Notes: generated by a model from the letters alone, not told the origin. DNA of 64,000 nt from Faecalibacterium prausnitzii (GCF_019967995.1 NZ_CP065377.1:2170001-2234000); one strand, 5' to 3'; counted from the stretch's first letter, positions 49,749-59,940 are shown. Numbers and translations are program-made.

Positions 49749-51089
49749 ATGAAACGTATTTTTGCCCTCTTTTTGTCTCTGGCGGTCCTGTTCAGCTGTT
49801 TGGCTGTGACGGCAGGCGCCATGTTCGACCCCAGCCCCGTCTACGAGGTGCAGGCCAGGAGCGCCTACATCGTGAACACCGACACCAACATCATCGTCTA
49901 CGACAAGGACAGCCAGAAGCAGGTGCCGGCCGGCGGCCTGACGAAATACATGACCATCGCTCTGGTGATGACCAACTACGCCGACCAGCTCGACAACACC
50001 TTTACCATGCCGTTCGCCATCTCGGATTACGTCCACAACTCCGACAACGCAGACATGCGCTCCGGCGAGACCTTCACCTACCGGGAAGCGCTCTACGCCA
50101 TGGTGACACGGAACGCCAACGAGGCCGCGATGGGCCTGGCGTACGAGCTTTCCGGCGGAGACCTGACCGGGTGGGTGAGCCAGATGAACACCCTGTCCCA
50201 GCGCATCGGCACGACGGGCAGCACCTGGACCGATGCCTGCGGCCTGGACAGCGGCAATACCACCACCGCCGTGGACATGTACCTCATCCTGCGCTACCTG
50301 ATGAGCTTTGATGCCTTCCGGGAGATCTCCAGCGCCCCGACCTTCACGATGCCCGCCAAGGAAAAACACGCCAAGAGCTTCGTTCTGGTCAGCCAGAACG
50401 TGGCCCTGAACAAAACGAGCGGCGGCAAGTTCTACCGCAGCGCGATGCAGGGCGGCATCTGCGACGTGATGGCCTACAAGAACGACAACGGCGACCAGAG
50501 CTATGTCTCCTGGGCCAACAAGAACGGCGCGACCTATATCTTCTGCATCATGCAGAGCCCCGACACCTGCGACGATTACGGCTACGCGAACCGCCGCCCG
50601 GCCCTGTGTGAGACGACCAAGCTCATCGACTGGGTGTTCGACAGCTTCTCCATCCAGGCCGCGCTGGACACCGACCAGGCTCTGGCCGAGATCCCGGTGA
50701 AGTATTCATCCGACACTGACACGCTGCAGCTTTACCCCGACGACAACATGATGACCCTGCTGCCCTCTTCCGGCGACGGCACCGTCACCCAGAAATACTT
50801 CCATCTGCCCGATTACGCCGCCGCCCCCATCCATCAGGGCGACGTCATCGGCACGGTGGAGCTCAAGCTGGCCGGTGAGACCATCGGTGTGGTCAACCTC
50901 ATCGCCGGGCAGGATGTCCGCCAGAACGCCCTGCTCTTCACCGTCTCGAAGGTGCAGGACTTTTTCCACAGCCTCTACCTGAAGGTCGTGATCGTCATGA
51001 GCCTGCTCGCCCTCGCCATCTATGGCCTGTGGTGGCTGCTCAATGTCTGGCATGGCCGCAGACCGACCAAAAAGATCCACCGCCGCTGA
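49749..51089 (+). CDS. D-alanyl-D-alanine carboxypeptidase-like protein with degenerate active site
   Basis: 446 aa from ATG 49749, chosen because the protein then opens with a signal peptide (MKRIFALFLSLAVLFSCLAV, res 1-24). The fold is that of DacA/DacF S11 peptidases: catalytic domain ~30-310, PBP5_C-like beta domain (~335-400, HLPDYAAAPIHQGDVIGTVE), and a C-terminal membrane anchor (~412-432). The three catalytic motifs are all altered: SxxK reads GLTK (res 63-66), SxN reads NAN (122-124), and no KTG is present where the enzyme has G-x-KTG (GGICDVMAY stands there). It is therefore likely a non-catalytic cell-wall protein or regulator. It ends at a strong terminator. Confidence 0.85.
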   Translation: MKRIFALFLSLAVLFSCLAVTAGAMFDPSPVYEVQARSAYIVNTDTNIIVYDKDSQKQVPAGGLTKYMTIALVMTNYADQLDNTFTMPFAISDYVHNSDNADMRSGETFTYREALYAMVTRNANEAAMGLAYELSGGDLTGWVSQMNTLSQRIGTTGSTWTDACGLDSGNTTTAVDMYLILRYLMSFDAFREISSAPTFTMPAKEKHAKSFVLVSQNVALNKTSGGKFYRSAMQGGICDVMAYKNDNGDQSYVSWANKNGATYIFCIMQSPDTCDDYGYANRRPALCETTKLIDWVFDSFSIQAALDTDQALAEIPVKYSSDTDTLQLYPDDNMMTLLPSSGDGTVTQKYFHLPDYAAAPIHQGDVIGTVELKLAGETIGVVNLIAGQDVRQNALLFTVSKVQDFFHSLYLKVVIVMSLLALAIYGLWWLLNVWHGRRPTKKIHRR

Positions 51090-51092
51090 CAG

Positions 51093-51133
51093 ACGAGGGC
51101 AGGAACCAGACCGGTTCCTGCCCTCGTTTTCGT
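51093..51133. terminator. Bidirectional terminator
   Basis: ACGAGGGCAGGAACC pairs with GGTTCCTGCCCTCGT, followed by TTTTCG. It lies between the converging carboxypeptidase-like and M15 peptidase genes. Confidence 0.85.
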
Positions 51134-51826
51134 TCAGTCGATCGTCGTTTTGGTCCGGCCCACGCCGATGACGGCTGTGGTGATCTTTTTCCAGGTATTG
51201 CAGCCGCAGACGCCGTCCACCGCGAGGCTGGTGCGGCGCTGATAGCCCCGGAGCGCCTCTTCCGTCCGGGTGCCGAACAGGCCGTCGATGCGGTTCCCGG
51301 TCTGGTAGCCCAGCGTCGAGAGGGCGTCCTGCAGGATCATCACATAGCAGCCCCGGCTCCCCCGCCGCAGGGTGGGGAAGCCCGCTGTGGTACCGCGGCA
51401 CGCGGGAGTGCCGTAGCGGCGGTCGAAGTGGACCCAGGTGGGCGTCTGGCTCAGCGGCTCCACGTAGCCCCACGCCCCGGTCGCGCGGGCGGCCCTGTAG
51501 ATGGCCGTGCGCTGGGTCCGGCTGAGGCTCTGGCCCACATCAAAGGCCACCCCCGCATAGTGCTGGCTGCGGGTGCCGTGGCCGCCCTCCCAGATGCGGC
51601 GGAACGCATACCCCACCGGGATGCCGCGGCCGTACGTGCGGCGGGTCAGGTTCCAGGCCTCCATCGCCGCGATGGTGGTCCAGAGCACCGGGCTGTTCGA
51701 TCTGCCCCGGAACTCCCGCAGGGTCAGGGTCCGGCCGGTGCTGTAGGGCATGGGGTCGTTCTCGCTCAGGCTGTTATAGGTGTAGACCTTGTTTTCGTAG
51801 GCATCGTAAATAAGCAGCCGTGCCAT
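51134..51826 (-). CDS. M15-family peptidase with C-terminal peptidoglycan-binding domain
   Basis: 230 aa from ATG 51826 (GGAGGGATGA upstream). The peptidase domain (~res 40-150) has the zinc ligands SQHYAGVAFDVG (His and Asp) and WVHFD (His) of M15A/M15C D-Ala-D-Ala or L-Ala-D-Glu peptidases. The C-terminal ~65 residues form one PG_binding_1 domain (RRGSRGCYVMILQDALSTLG, IDGLFGTRTEEALRGYQRR). No signal peptide is seen, which is odd for a wall enzyme; it may be phage-derived or released by another route. It starts 4 bp after the end of the repeat protein gene and must be cotranscribed. Confidence 0.85.
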   Translation of the reverse strand: MARLLIYDAYENKVYTYNSLSENDPMPYSTGRTLTLREFRGRSNSPVLWTTIAAMEAWNLTRRTYGRGIPVGYAFRRIWEGGHGTRSQHYAGVAFDVGQSLSRTQRTAIYRAARATGAWGYVEPLSQTPTWVHFDRRYGTPACRGTTAGFPTLRRGSRGCYVMILQDALSTLGYQTGNRIDGLFGTRTEEALRGYQRRTSLAVDGVCGCNTWKKITTAVIGVGRTKTTID

Positions 51827-51830
51827 GGGG

Positions 51831-54434
51831 TCATCCCTCCTCCAAATCACATGCGCAGCTCTGCGCCCGCAGTGCCGCCCAGGTCTCGCGGCCAACGGTG
51901 CCGGTCTGCTGCAGGCCCGCCCGCGCCTGCGCGGCCTTCACAGCCACCGTCTCCGCCGGGCCGAAGGACGCATTATCCCGCACGAAGCCCTCCCCGCAGC
52001 AGAGGTTCGCCCGGCCGTTGATCCACTGTTCGATTTGCATCACATCCGGGCCGACGCTCCCTTCCTTCATGGCACGGCCCGGATATGCCATCTCCCGTGC
52101 CGCATCCCGGTCGGGGTTGGGCATCCCGGTCGCTAATTGCAGGCTCAGCGCCTCCACCGCCGTCCAGGTCTCAGCGTCCGCGATGCCGGTCTCCGGCAGG
52201 CCGAGCAGCGCCTGGGCACTGCGGGTCGCAGCGGCAGTCTCCCCGGTGTAGCCGGTGGCCAGCGGCGGTGCCTCCACGCTCTCGAAGTAATAGGCGATCC
52301 GCCGCAGCAGGATGGTGTAATACAGCACGTCGCTGCCCTCGCTGCCCACCGTCAGCGGCTTACCGGGGTAGGGCAGCCGTTTCAGCGTGACCACCGGGCC
52401 GCTGCTGCGCAGAGCCGATGCCTTGCCGTAGAGCGACTCCCAGGTCGCCCGCCCCACGATGCCGTCCACCGTCAGCCCTGCAAACCGCTGGTAGGCCCGC
52501 ACAGCGTTCTCGGTGGCTGCACCAAAACTGCCGTCGATGCCCACCGCCGGGATGCTGGATTCATAGGCGCTCAGGAGGTAGAGGTAGAATTGCAGTTCCC
52601 GCACCGCCGTGCCGCTGCTGCCCCGCCGGAGGATGCCCGGATACTCGCCGGGCCGCAGGCTGGACGACAGCAGTTTGTTGGCGATGTCGTTGTAGACCTC
52701 GTACAGCTTGTTCCAGGTGGTGCGGCCCACCACGCCGTCACTGGTCAATCCGAAGTAGGTCTGGAACCGCTTTACCGCCGCCGTGGTCGCCGCACCGAAC
52801 TTTCCATCCACGGTGAGGTCGTTCAGTCTGGAATAGACGGTGTGGGCGATCTTGAGCCAGAACTGCACGAGCCGCACGTTCTGGCCGCTGGCCCCCTCCC
52901 GCAGAGCCGTGCCGGGGTAGGCGTTGGGGGTGCCGTTGTCCGACTGGATGCTCCGGAACTCGTTGTAGATGGCATTCCAGGTCTCGCGGCCCACCACACC
53001 GTCCACGGTCAGGCCGTACCGCCGCTGGAAGGCCCGCACCGCGCTGGCCGTGGACGCGCCGTAGCGGCCGTCCACCGCAAGGGACGGGATAGCAGATTCG
53101 TACTGCGCCAGCGTATTCAGCCAGAACTGCACCTGCTCCACCGCGCTGCCGGTGGAACCGGTGCGCAGGGCCGTGCCGCCCCAGCTGCCGTCCGACAGGG
53201 TGCCGCTGGAGGTCTCGCCCTCGCTGGTCAGTTCGGCAAGGTCCTTGACCGACACGTAGATATAGCTGATCTTATACCAGGTCTGCCGCCCCACCACGCC
53301 GTCGGCGGTCAGGTTGAACTGCCGCTGGAACGTCTTGACTGTGGACGCCATGCGGGGGCCGAAGACACCGTCCACGGTCAGCTTGCCGAAGAAGGGGTAA
53401 TCCTTCGCGATGCGGTTCAGCTGCCGCTGCAGCGTGAACACCGCCGTGCCGGAATCGCCCTGCCGCAGCGGCGAGCCGGGGTAGCTCTGCGGGATGGCCT
53501 GGATGTTGTTGGTCCGGACGATCTCGATGTCGCTGCCGTAGTAGTATTTCAGGATCTGAAGCGGTGTTTTGCCCTGTTTTGCCAGCGTGACCGTGCCCCA
53601 CTGCTTCAGGCCCGGACAGGTGACGGACTTGCCGTCGCAGTATTCGGAGTAGTAGGGATTGACCGTTCCGGTCTTCCGGAGATAGGTATTGAAGATGTCG
53701 TCCGTCAGCCGGACCATGACATCGAACACGGTCCGCCCGTGGACGTAATACTGGTCGTAGCTGGTGGAGTTGGTGATGTTGAAGCTGTAGCCCCGGCTGG
53801 GGTACCACTCGGTATAGATGCGGTTCAGCGCCAGCGAGATCTGGCAGTGGATGTTCGCCCGCAAGGCGCTCTCCGGCCAGGTCGGGTAGACTTCGCTGGA
53901 CGCCACGTTGGCGATATACCTGCGGAACGAGACGGTCACGTTCCGGGCCGAAGCCGCCGGTTTGCCCAGATGGACCGTGATGTTCTTCGGGATGATGACC
54001 CGGTCCAGCACACGGGGCGCACACGGATCGGTGGGTGCTCTGCCGCTGCCCCCGCCGCCCGCAAACAGCGGGTGGGGCGGGATGACGATGGGCGGGTTCT
54101 CCACGTCCCGGTCCTCCTCCGTTTCGGGGATCATCTCCGGCTGGGCCAGCGTCACCTGCCCCGCAAAGACCTGGATGCCCTGGATGCGGACGGTGCGGTA
54201 CCCCGCCTTCGAAGCCGTCAGGCTGCACACCGCATAGGGCAGACGGGTGGTATTGTCCTCCTCCAGTGAGAGGGCACAGTCCGGGGCGGTCAGGGTCACG
54301 TCCGCGGCATTGCCCTCGGCGTCGGTCATCCGGGCCGCGGTGAAGCCGTCGCCGACGATGTTCACCGTGACCCCCTCCACCGGTGCCGACTGCCGGGCCG
54401 CAAATGCCTGAATGCGCAGAATTCCAGTCGCCAT
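51831..54434 (-). CDS. SpoIID-like protein with six peptidoglycan-binding repeats
   Basis: 867 aa from ATG 54434 (AAAGGAG upstream). A short N-terminal carboxypeptidase-regulatory-like beta domain (~res 1-95, LRIQAFAARQSAPVEGVTVN), an acidic/Pro-rich linker, then a SpoIID/LytB-like region (~130-320: VSFRRYIANVASSEVYPTWP, ESALRANIHCQISLALNRIY). Six tandem PG_binding_1 units follow (~335-860), each with a GxSGxxVxxLQ-type start, VDGxFG and DGVVGxxTW end. The fifth and sixth are divergent. No signal peptide is visible. The combination suggests a wall-bound scaffold or glycan-modifying protein working with the M15 peptidase. Confidence in the SpoIID link is moderate. Confidence 0.78.
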   Translation of the reverse strand: MATGILRIQAFAARQSAPVEGVTVNIVGDGFTAARMTDAEGNAADVTLTAPDCALSLEEDNTTRLPYAVCSLTASKAGYRTVRIQGIQVFAGQVTLAQPEMIPETEEDRDVENPPIVIPPHPLFAGGGGSGRAPTDPCAPRVLDRVIIPKNITVHLGKPAASARNVTVSFRRYIANVASSEVYPTWPESALRANIHCQISLALNRIYTEWYPSRGYSFNITNSTSYDQYYVHGRTVFDVMVRLTDDIFNTYLRKTGTVNPYYSEYCDGKSVTCPGLKQWGTVTLAKQGKTPLQILKYYYGSDIEIVRTNNIQAIPQSYPGSPLRQGDSGTAVFTLQRQLNRIAKDYPFFGKLTVDGVFGPRMASTVKTFQRQFNLTADGVVGRQTWYKISYIYVSVKDLAELTSEGETSSGTLSDGSWGGTALRTGSTGSAVEQVQFWLNTLAQYESAIPSLAVDGRYGASTASAVRAFQRRYGLTVDGVVGRETWNAIYNEFRSIQSDNGTPNAYPGTALREGASGQNVRLVQFWLKIAHTVYSRLNDLTVDGKFGAATTAAVKRFQTYFGLTSDGVVGRTTWNKLYEVYNDIANKLLSSSLRPGEYPGILRRGSSGTAVRELQFYLYLLSAYESSIPAVGIDGSFGAATENAVRAYQRFAGLTVDGIVGRATWESLYGKASALRSSGPVVTLKRLPYPGKPLTVGSEGSDVLYYTILLRRIAYYFESVEAPPLATGYTGETAAATRSAQALLGLPETGIADAETWTAVEALSLQLATGMPNPDRDAAREMAYPGRAMKEGSVGPDVMQIEQWINGRANLCCGEGFVRDNASFGPAETVAVKAAQARAGLQQTGTVGRETWAALRAQSCACDLEEG

Positions 54435-54507
54435 AAACAAAAACTCCTTTGCCGAAATGTTCGCTTGGTTCACTCACAGCGTATTCGGCAAGGAGTCGGA
54501 AGGTGCA

Positions 54508-54570
54508 TGAAACAAACGCCCCCTGCCCGTCCGGAGGCATAGGCTCCGGAACCGGGCAGGGGGCGTTCAT
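54508..54570 (-). terminator. Terminator of the atp operon
   Basis: On the minus strand AACGCCCCCTGCCCG (54567-54553) pairs with CGGGCAGGGGGCGTT (54529-54515), with an inner CCGGAGCC/GGCTCCGG-like stem, followed by TGTTTC. Confidence 0.8.
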
Positions 54571-54611
54571 TGTTTGTTGTATCTTGGAAGGGAAAAACGG
54601 AATGGCCTGAT

Positions 54612-55018
54612 TTACCGCTTGTACTTTGCGGCGGTCTGCAGGCGCTGCATGGCACGGTCAAGAGCGATCTTGCTCTGGTAATACTCGTGCATGCTCTGCT
54701 TGTGCTGTAAGCGCTCTTCGGCGCGGATGCGGGCGGCCTCGGCGCGGTTGCGGTCGATGTCCTCCGGACGCTCGGCGCTGTCCACCAGCAGCAGAACGAA
54801 GGTGGGGGTCACTTCGGCAATGCCGTCGCCCACCAGTACATCACGGGTCTCCCCGTTCACGGTGAATTGCAGCATCCCCATGTGCAGGGCCACCAGCACC
54901 GGGCTGTGGCCGGCCTGCACACCATACACACCGTCGCCGGTGGGCAGGGTCAGGCTCTCACAATCGCCCTGATAAAACTCGCCGCTGGAAGCGGTGATGT
55001 TCAGCATGAACTTCTGCA

Positions 55019-55019
<1 letters not shown>
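54612..55019 (-). CDS. atpC: F1Fo ATP synthase subunit epsilon
   Basis: 135 aa from ATG 55019, which overlaps the atpD stop (TGATG). N-terminal beta-sandwich (~1-85: FYQGDCESLTLPTGDGVYGV, QAGHSPVLVALHMGMLQF) and C-terminal helical hairpin (~90-135) rich in Arg, Glu and Gln. It is the rotor subunit that binds gamma and the c-ring and can inhibit ATP hydrolysis. Last gene of the operon. Confidence 0.95.
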
Positions 55020-56446
<1,427 letters not shown>

Positions 56447-56460
56447 TTACTGATTGTATA

Positions 56461-56586
56461 AACCCTCTCAGTCTCGCTTCGCTCGCCAGCTCCCCCAAAG
56501 GGGGAGCTTTTTCAAGTGATACGATTCTGCTCAAAACCTCGCCCTTCGGGAGAGGTGGCCGTGCGCCAGCACGGACGGAGAGGGTT
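56461..56586. repeat. Palindromic REP/MITE-like element, copy C
   Basis: 126 bp bounded by AACCCTCTC and GAGAGGGTT, with inner stems AGCTCCCCC/GGGGGAGCT and GCCGTGC/GCACGG. It sits between atpG and atpD within the operon and would be transcribed, possibly affecting processing or the ratio of subunits. Confidence 0.7.
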
Positions 56587-56591
56587 CCTGG

Positions 56592-57476
56592 TTATTCGTT
56601 ACTTTGCACCGCCGCAGCGCCGCCGATGATCTCGGTAATCTCCTGGGTGATGGAGCCCTGACGGGTGCGGTTGTATTCGAGCTGAAGCTCGTGGATCATA
56701 TCATTGGCGCTCTTGGTGGCCGAATCCATGGCGGTCATGCGGGCGCTCTGCTCCGCGCAGAAGCTCTCGGTCATGGCGCCAAAGATCATGCCGTGCATGT
56801 AGATGGGGGCCGTCTGCTCGAACACCGTTTTGGCGTCCGGGAACATCTCCACCTCGCCGCGGGGGTCACCCAGACCTTTCGGGGCGGGCTTCAGATGCTC
56901 GCGGTCCAGCGGAAGCAGACGCTCCATCACCGGCTCACTGGTCAGCGCGTTCTGGATCTTGGTGTAGATGAGGTAGATCTCATCCAGCTTGCCGGACTTG
57001 AAATCGTCGATGGCGTCCACCGTGATGTCGCGGGCGCGCTGCAGTGTGGGGGCCGTGGCACCATAGTGGAACTCTTCCACCAGGCGCGGGTCCTTGTGGA
57101 GCAGGGCGCGGTAGCCGGTCTGACCAATGACGTAGAAGCGGGCATTGGGGTCGCTGCCGCACTGCTCTTTCAGGAACTTGAGCAGGTTCTGGTTGTAGGC
57201 ACCCGCCATGCCCTTGTCGGCCGTCAGCACGACATAGGCACGGATGGGGTTTTCCTTTTCCCGCTCATGGAAGAACGGGTGGACCGGCTCGTCCGGCAGA
57301 TGCGGCACGACGCGGGAGATGGTGTCCCGCATCCGGGTGAAATACGGCAGAACGTTCTGGTAATTCTGCCGCGCCTTGCGGAGCTTGGAGGAGGAGATCA
57401 GGTACATGGCATTCGTGATCTTCATGGTATCCTGAATGCTCTCGATCCGCTCCTTGAGCAGCTTACTGGACGGCAT
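56592..57476 (-). CDS. atpG: F1Fo ATP synthase subunit gamma
   Basis: 294 aa from ATG 57476 (GGGAGGGGAG upstream). N-terminal helix SSKLLKERIESIQDTMKITN with AMYLISSSKLRKA, VLTADKGMAGAYNQNLLKF (Rossmann part), and C-terminal helix SARMTAMDSATKSANDMIHE, LQLEYNRTRQGSITQEITEI. It is the central rotor shaft. The start lies 14 bp inside the end of the alpha gene, so translation is coupled. Confidence 0.96.
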   Translation of the reverse strand: MPSSKLLKERIESIQDTMKITNAMYLISSSKLRKARQNYQNVLPYFTRMRDTISRVVPHLPDEPVHPFFHEREKENPIRAYVVLTADKGMAGAYNQNLLKFLKEQCGSDPNARFYVIGQTGYRALLHKDPRLVEEFHYGATAPTLQRARDITVDAIDDFKSGKLDEIYLIYTKIQNALTSEPVMERLLPLDREHLKPAPKGLGDPRGEVEMFPDAKTVFEQTAPIYMHGMIFGAMTESFCAEQSARMTAMDSATKSANDMIHELQLEYNRTRQGSITQEITEIIGGAAAVQSNE

Positions 57477-59217
57477 GGCTCTCCCCTCCCGCATAGGTCT
57501 TCCACGCGGTCAGGATGGCGTCCACCTGCTCCGGCGTGATCTTGCCGGTGGAAGCGATGGCATCCATCGCGCCGGAAACATCGGCGTGGAAGGACCGCAC
57601 AAAGGCGTTGACCTTTGCGCGCTGCTCAGCCAGCGGGAGCGTGTCCAGCATCCCGTGGGAGGCCAGCGTCAGGATGACGACCTGCTCGGCATCGGACTTG
57701 GGCTGATAGAGCGGCTGCTTGAGCATCTCGGTCAGGGCCTTGCCGTGTTCCAGCTGACGGCGGGTCTCGGCGTCCAGGTCTGAGCTGAACTGCGCGAAAG
57801 ACTCCATATCCTTGTACTGGGCCAGCTCGATGCGCAGGTTGGAGTTGGCCTTCTTCATGGCCTTGGTCTGGGCTGCGCCGCCGACACGGGACACCGACAG
57901 GCCGACGTTGACGGCCGGGCGGTTGCCTGCGTTGAACAGGGCGCTCTCCAGGAAGATCTGACCATCGGTGATGGAAATGACGTTGGTGGGGATGTAAGCG
58001 GAAACGTCGCCCGCCTGGGTCTCGACGATGGGCAGGGCGGTGATGGAGCCGCCGCCCAGGTCGTCGCGCATCCGGCAGGAGCGCTCCAACAGACGGGAGT
58101 GCAGATAGAAGACGTCGCCGGGGTATGCCTCACGGCCCGGAGAACGGCGCAGCAGCAGCGAGATGGCGCGGTACGCCACAGCGTGCTTGGACAGGTCGTC
58201 GTAGACGATCAGCACGCTCTTGCCTTTGTCCATGAAATACTCGGCCAGTGCGGTGCCCGCATAGGGCGCGATATACTGCAAAGGAGCGCTGTCGGATGCC
58301 GTTGCGGCCACGATGGTGGTGTAGCTCATGGCACCGTGCTTCTTCAGATCCTCGGCCACGCGGGCGATGGAGGAAGCCTTCTGGCCGATGGCGACATAGA
58401 TGCACAGCACCCCGGTGTCCTTCTGGTTCAGGATGGCATCGGTGGCGATGGAGGTCTTGCCGGTCTGGCGGTCGCCGATGATCAGCTCACGCTGACCGCG
58501 GCCGATGGGGAACATGGAGTCGATGGCGAGGATGCCGGTGTGAAGCGGGGTGTCCACGCTCTGGCGCTCCAGAATGCCGGGGGCCTGTTTCTCGATGGGG
58601 TTGTAGCCCTCTGCCTCGATGGGGCCCTTGCCGTCGATGGGCTCGCCCAGCGGGTCGATGACACGGCCCAGGAACTTTTCGCCCACCGGGATGCCCGCGC
58701 GCTTGCCGCTGCGGGTGACCAGGGTGCCGACGCCGACCGACTCAGCCCCGTCAAACAGCATGATGCCCAGACGGCCCGGTTCCACGCTCTCGACCATGCC
58801 CTTGGCACCGTTCTCGAAGGTGACGATCTCGCCGTAAACGGCGCGGTCCATCCCCTCGACCTGCACGATGCCGTCGGCGGAGGCGATGACCACGCCTCCC
58901 TCTTCCGAGGTCTGAGCGGGCTTATAATCCTCCACGCGGGTCTTCAGGGTAGCCAGAGAGGGCTTGCCGGCCATCATCTGGTCCAGCTGGTGGCGGCCGG
59001 AGTTGTCGAACATCCGGTCACCGACCTGCAGCACATAGCCGGAGAGCAGGCTCTCATCGACGGCCACGTTCAGGATGACCTCGGTGGCGTCGTAGAGCTT
59101 CTTTACCTCGTTCTTGATGCGGGCGATGTCCTCTTCGCGCAGCTGGTGGGCAGCGCGCAGGTCGGCCTTGACGATCCGGTTCTCCTCAAAGAACGCACGG
59201 CTGAATTCAGTTGCCAT
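57463..59217 (-). CDS. atpA: Fusion of ATP synthase delta C-terminal domain to subunit alpha
   Basis: 584 aa from ATG 59217, about 80 longer than normal alpha. Residues ~15-82 (IVKADLRAAHQLREEDIARI, EVILNVAVDESLLSGYVLQV, GDRMFDNSGRHQLDQMM) match the C-terminal domain of delta (A..L......I...L.......V....D.SL..G.....GD...D.S...RL). Then a normal alpha follows, including its N-terminal helix (SLATLKTRVEDYKPAQ), GGVVIASADGIVQVEG, Walker A GDRQTGKT (248-255) and the SVSRVGGAAQTKAM region. There is no stop or frameshift between the parts. Delta's N-terminal domain, which normally grips the alpha N-termini, is missing, and no atpH lies in the operon. The start overlaps atpF by 11 bp. Confidence 0.93.
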   Translation of the reverse strand: MATEFSRAFFEENRIVKADLRAAHQLREEDIARIKNEVKKLYDATEVILNVAVDESLLSGYVLQVGDRMFDNSGRHQLDQMMAGKPSLATLKTRVEDYKPAQTSEEGGVVIASADGIVQVEGMDRAVYGEIVTFENGAKGMVESVEPGRLGIMLFDGAESVGVGTLVTRSGKRAGIPVGEKFLGRVIDPLGEPIDGKGPIEAEGYNPIEKQAPGILERQSVDTPLHTGILAIDSMFPIGRGQRELIIGDRQTGKTSIATDAILNQKDTGVLCIYVAIGQKASSIARVAEDLKKHGAMSYTTIVAATASDSAPLQYIAPYAGTALAEYFMDKGKSVLIVYDDLSKHAVAYRAISLLLRRSPGREAYPGDVFYLHSRLLERSCRMRDDLGGGSITALPIVETQAGDVSAYIPTNVISITDGQIFLESALFNAGNRPAVNVGLSVSRVGGAAQTKAMKKANSNLRIELAQYKDMESFAQFSSDLDAETRRQLEHGKALTEMLKQPLYQPKSDAEQVVILTLASHGMLDTLPLAEQRAKVNAFVRSFHADVSGAMDAIASTGKITPEQVDAILTAWKTYAGGESHAVQ

Positions 59218-59698
59218 TGCCTGCACCTGCTTTCTCCAACAGATCGTCCAGCAGACGGGCGTCGTCCTGTGCGGTCAGGTGCCGTGCCAGCAGCTTTTCG
59301 CACATCGCACGGGCCAGAGCCGTGGTCTGGGCGTCGGCCTCGCGCAGCTTGTGCTGGCGCTCTGCCTCGGCTGCGGTCTTGCCCTCGGCAAGGATGGCGT
59401 CAGCCTGCTTCTGGGCGTCCAGCAGCAGCTGCTGCTTTTCCTTCTCCGCCTGCTGCTCGTAAGCCTTGCGGCGGGCAGCGGCCTCATCGTCCACATTGCG
59501 CAGCTTATCCTGCGCAGCATTCAGTGCCGCAGCGGCTTCGCTCTTGGAAGTCTCGGCAGCAGCAAGGGCGTCGTCCACCTGCTTCTGGCGCTCTGCGATG
59601 ATGTTCATGACAGGCCTGTACAGGAACTTGCGCAGCAGCAAAAACAGGACCAGAACGTTGACGACCGTCCACAAAAGGTTCAGATTCAGTGTCAGCAT
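59207..59698 (-). CDS. atpF: F1Fo ATP synthase subunit b
   Basis: 163 aa. One N-terminal membrane helix (LLWTVVNVLVLFLLLRKFLY, res 8-27) then a long charged, Ala-rich coiled coil with the RQKQVDDALAAAE repeat to the C-terminus. It is the peripheral stalk that normally binds the delta C-terminal domain, here supplied by the N-terminus of the alpha fusion. GGAGGC precedes the start. The end overlaps the alpha start by 11 bp. Confidence 0.95.
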   Translation of the reverse strand: MLTLNLNLLWTVVNVLVLFLLLRKFLYRPVMNIIAERQKQVDDALAAAETSKSEAAAALNAAQDKLRNVDDEAAARRKAYEQQAEKEKQQLLLDAQKQADAILAEGKTAAEAERQHKLREADAQTTALARAMCEKLLARHLTAQDDARLLDDLLEKAGAGNGN

Positions 59699-59715
59699 TC
59701 GTCATGCCTCCGTTA

Positions 59716-59940
59716 TCAACCCAGGAACAGGATGATCAGCAGTGCAACGACGAAGCCGAAAATTGCAGTACCTTCTGCCAGAGCAGCGCCCAGCAGCAGG
59801 TTGGTCTGGATCTTGCCGGATGCTTCGGGCTGGCGGCTGATGGCCTCCGTTGCCTTACCGGTCGCAATGCCGATGCCGATGCCGCCGCCAATACCAGTCA
59901 GCGCTGCGATGCCAGCGCCCAGAGCTACGAGTCCGTTCAT
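59716..59940 (-). CDS. atpE: F1Fo ATP synthase subunit c
   Basis: 74 aa from ATG 59940 (TAGGAG upstream). Two helices: [20 protein letters not shown] and [20 protein letters not shown], joined by the polar loop ARQPEA-like [10 protein letters not shown]. The essential Glu in helix 2 is in AEGT. The Na+-type ligands (Gln in helix 1; Ser/Thr after the Glu) are absent, so it should use protons. Confidence 0.95.
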   Translation of the reverse strand: MNGLVALGAGIAALTGIGGGIGIGIATGKATEAISRQPEASGKIQTNLLLGAALAEGTAIFGFVVALLIILFLG

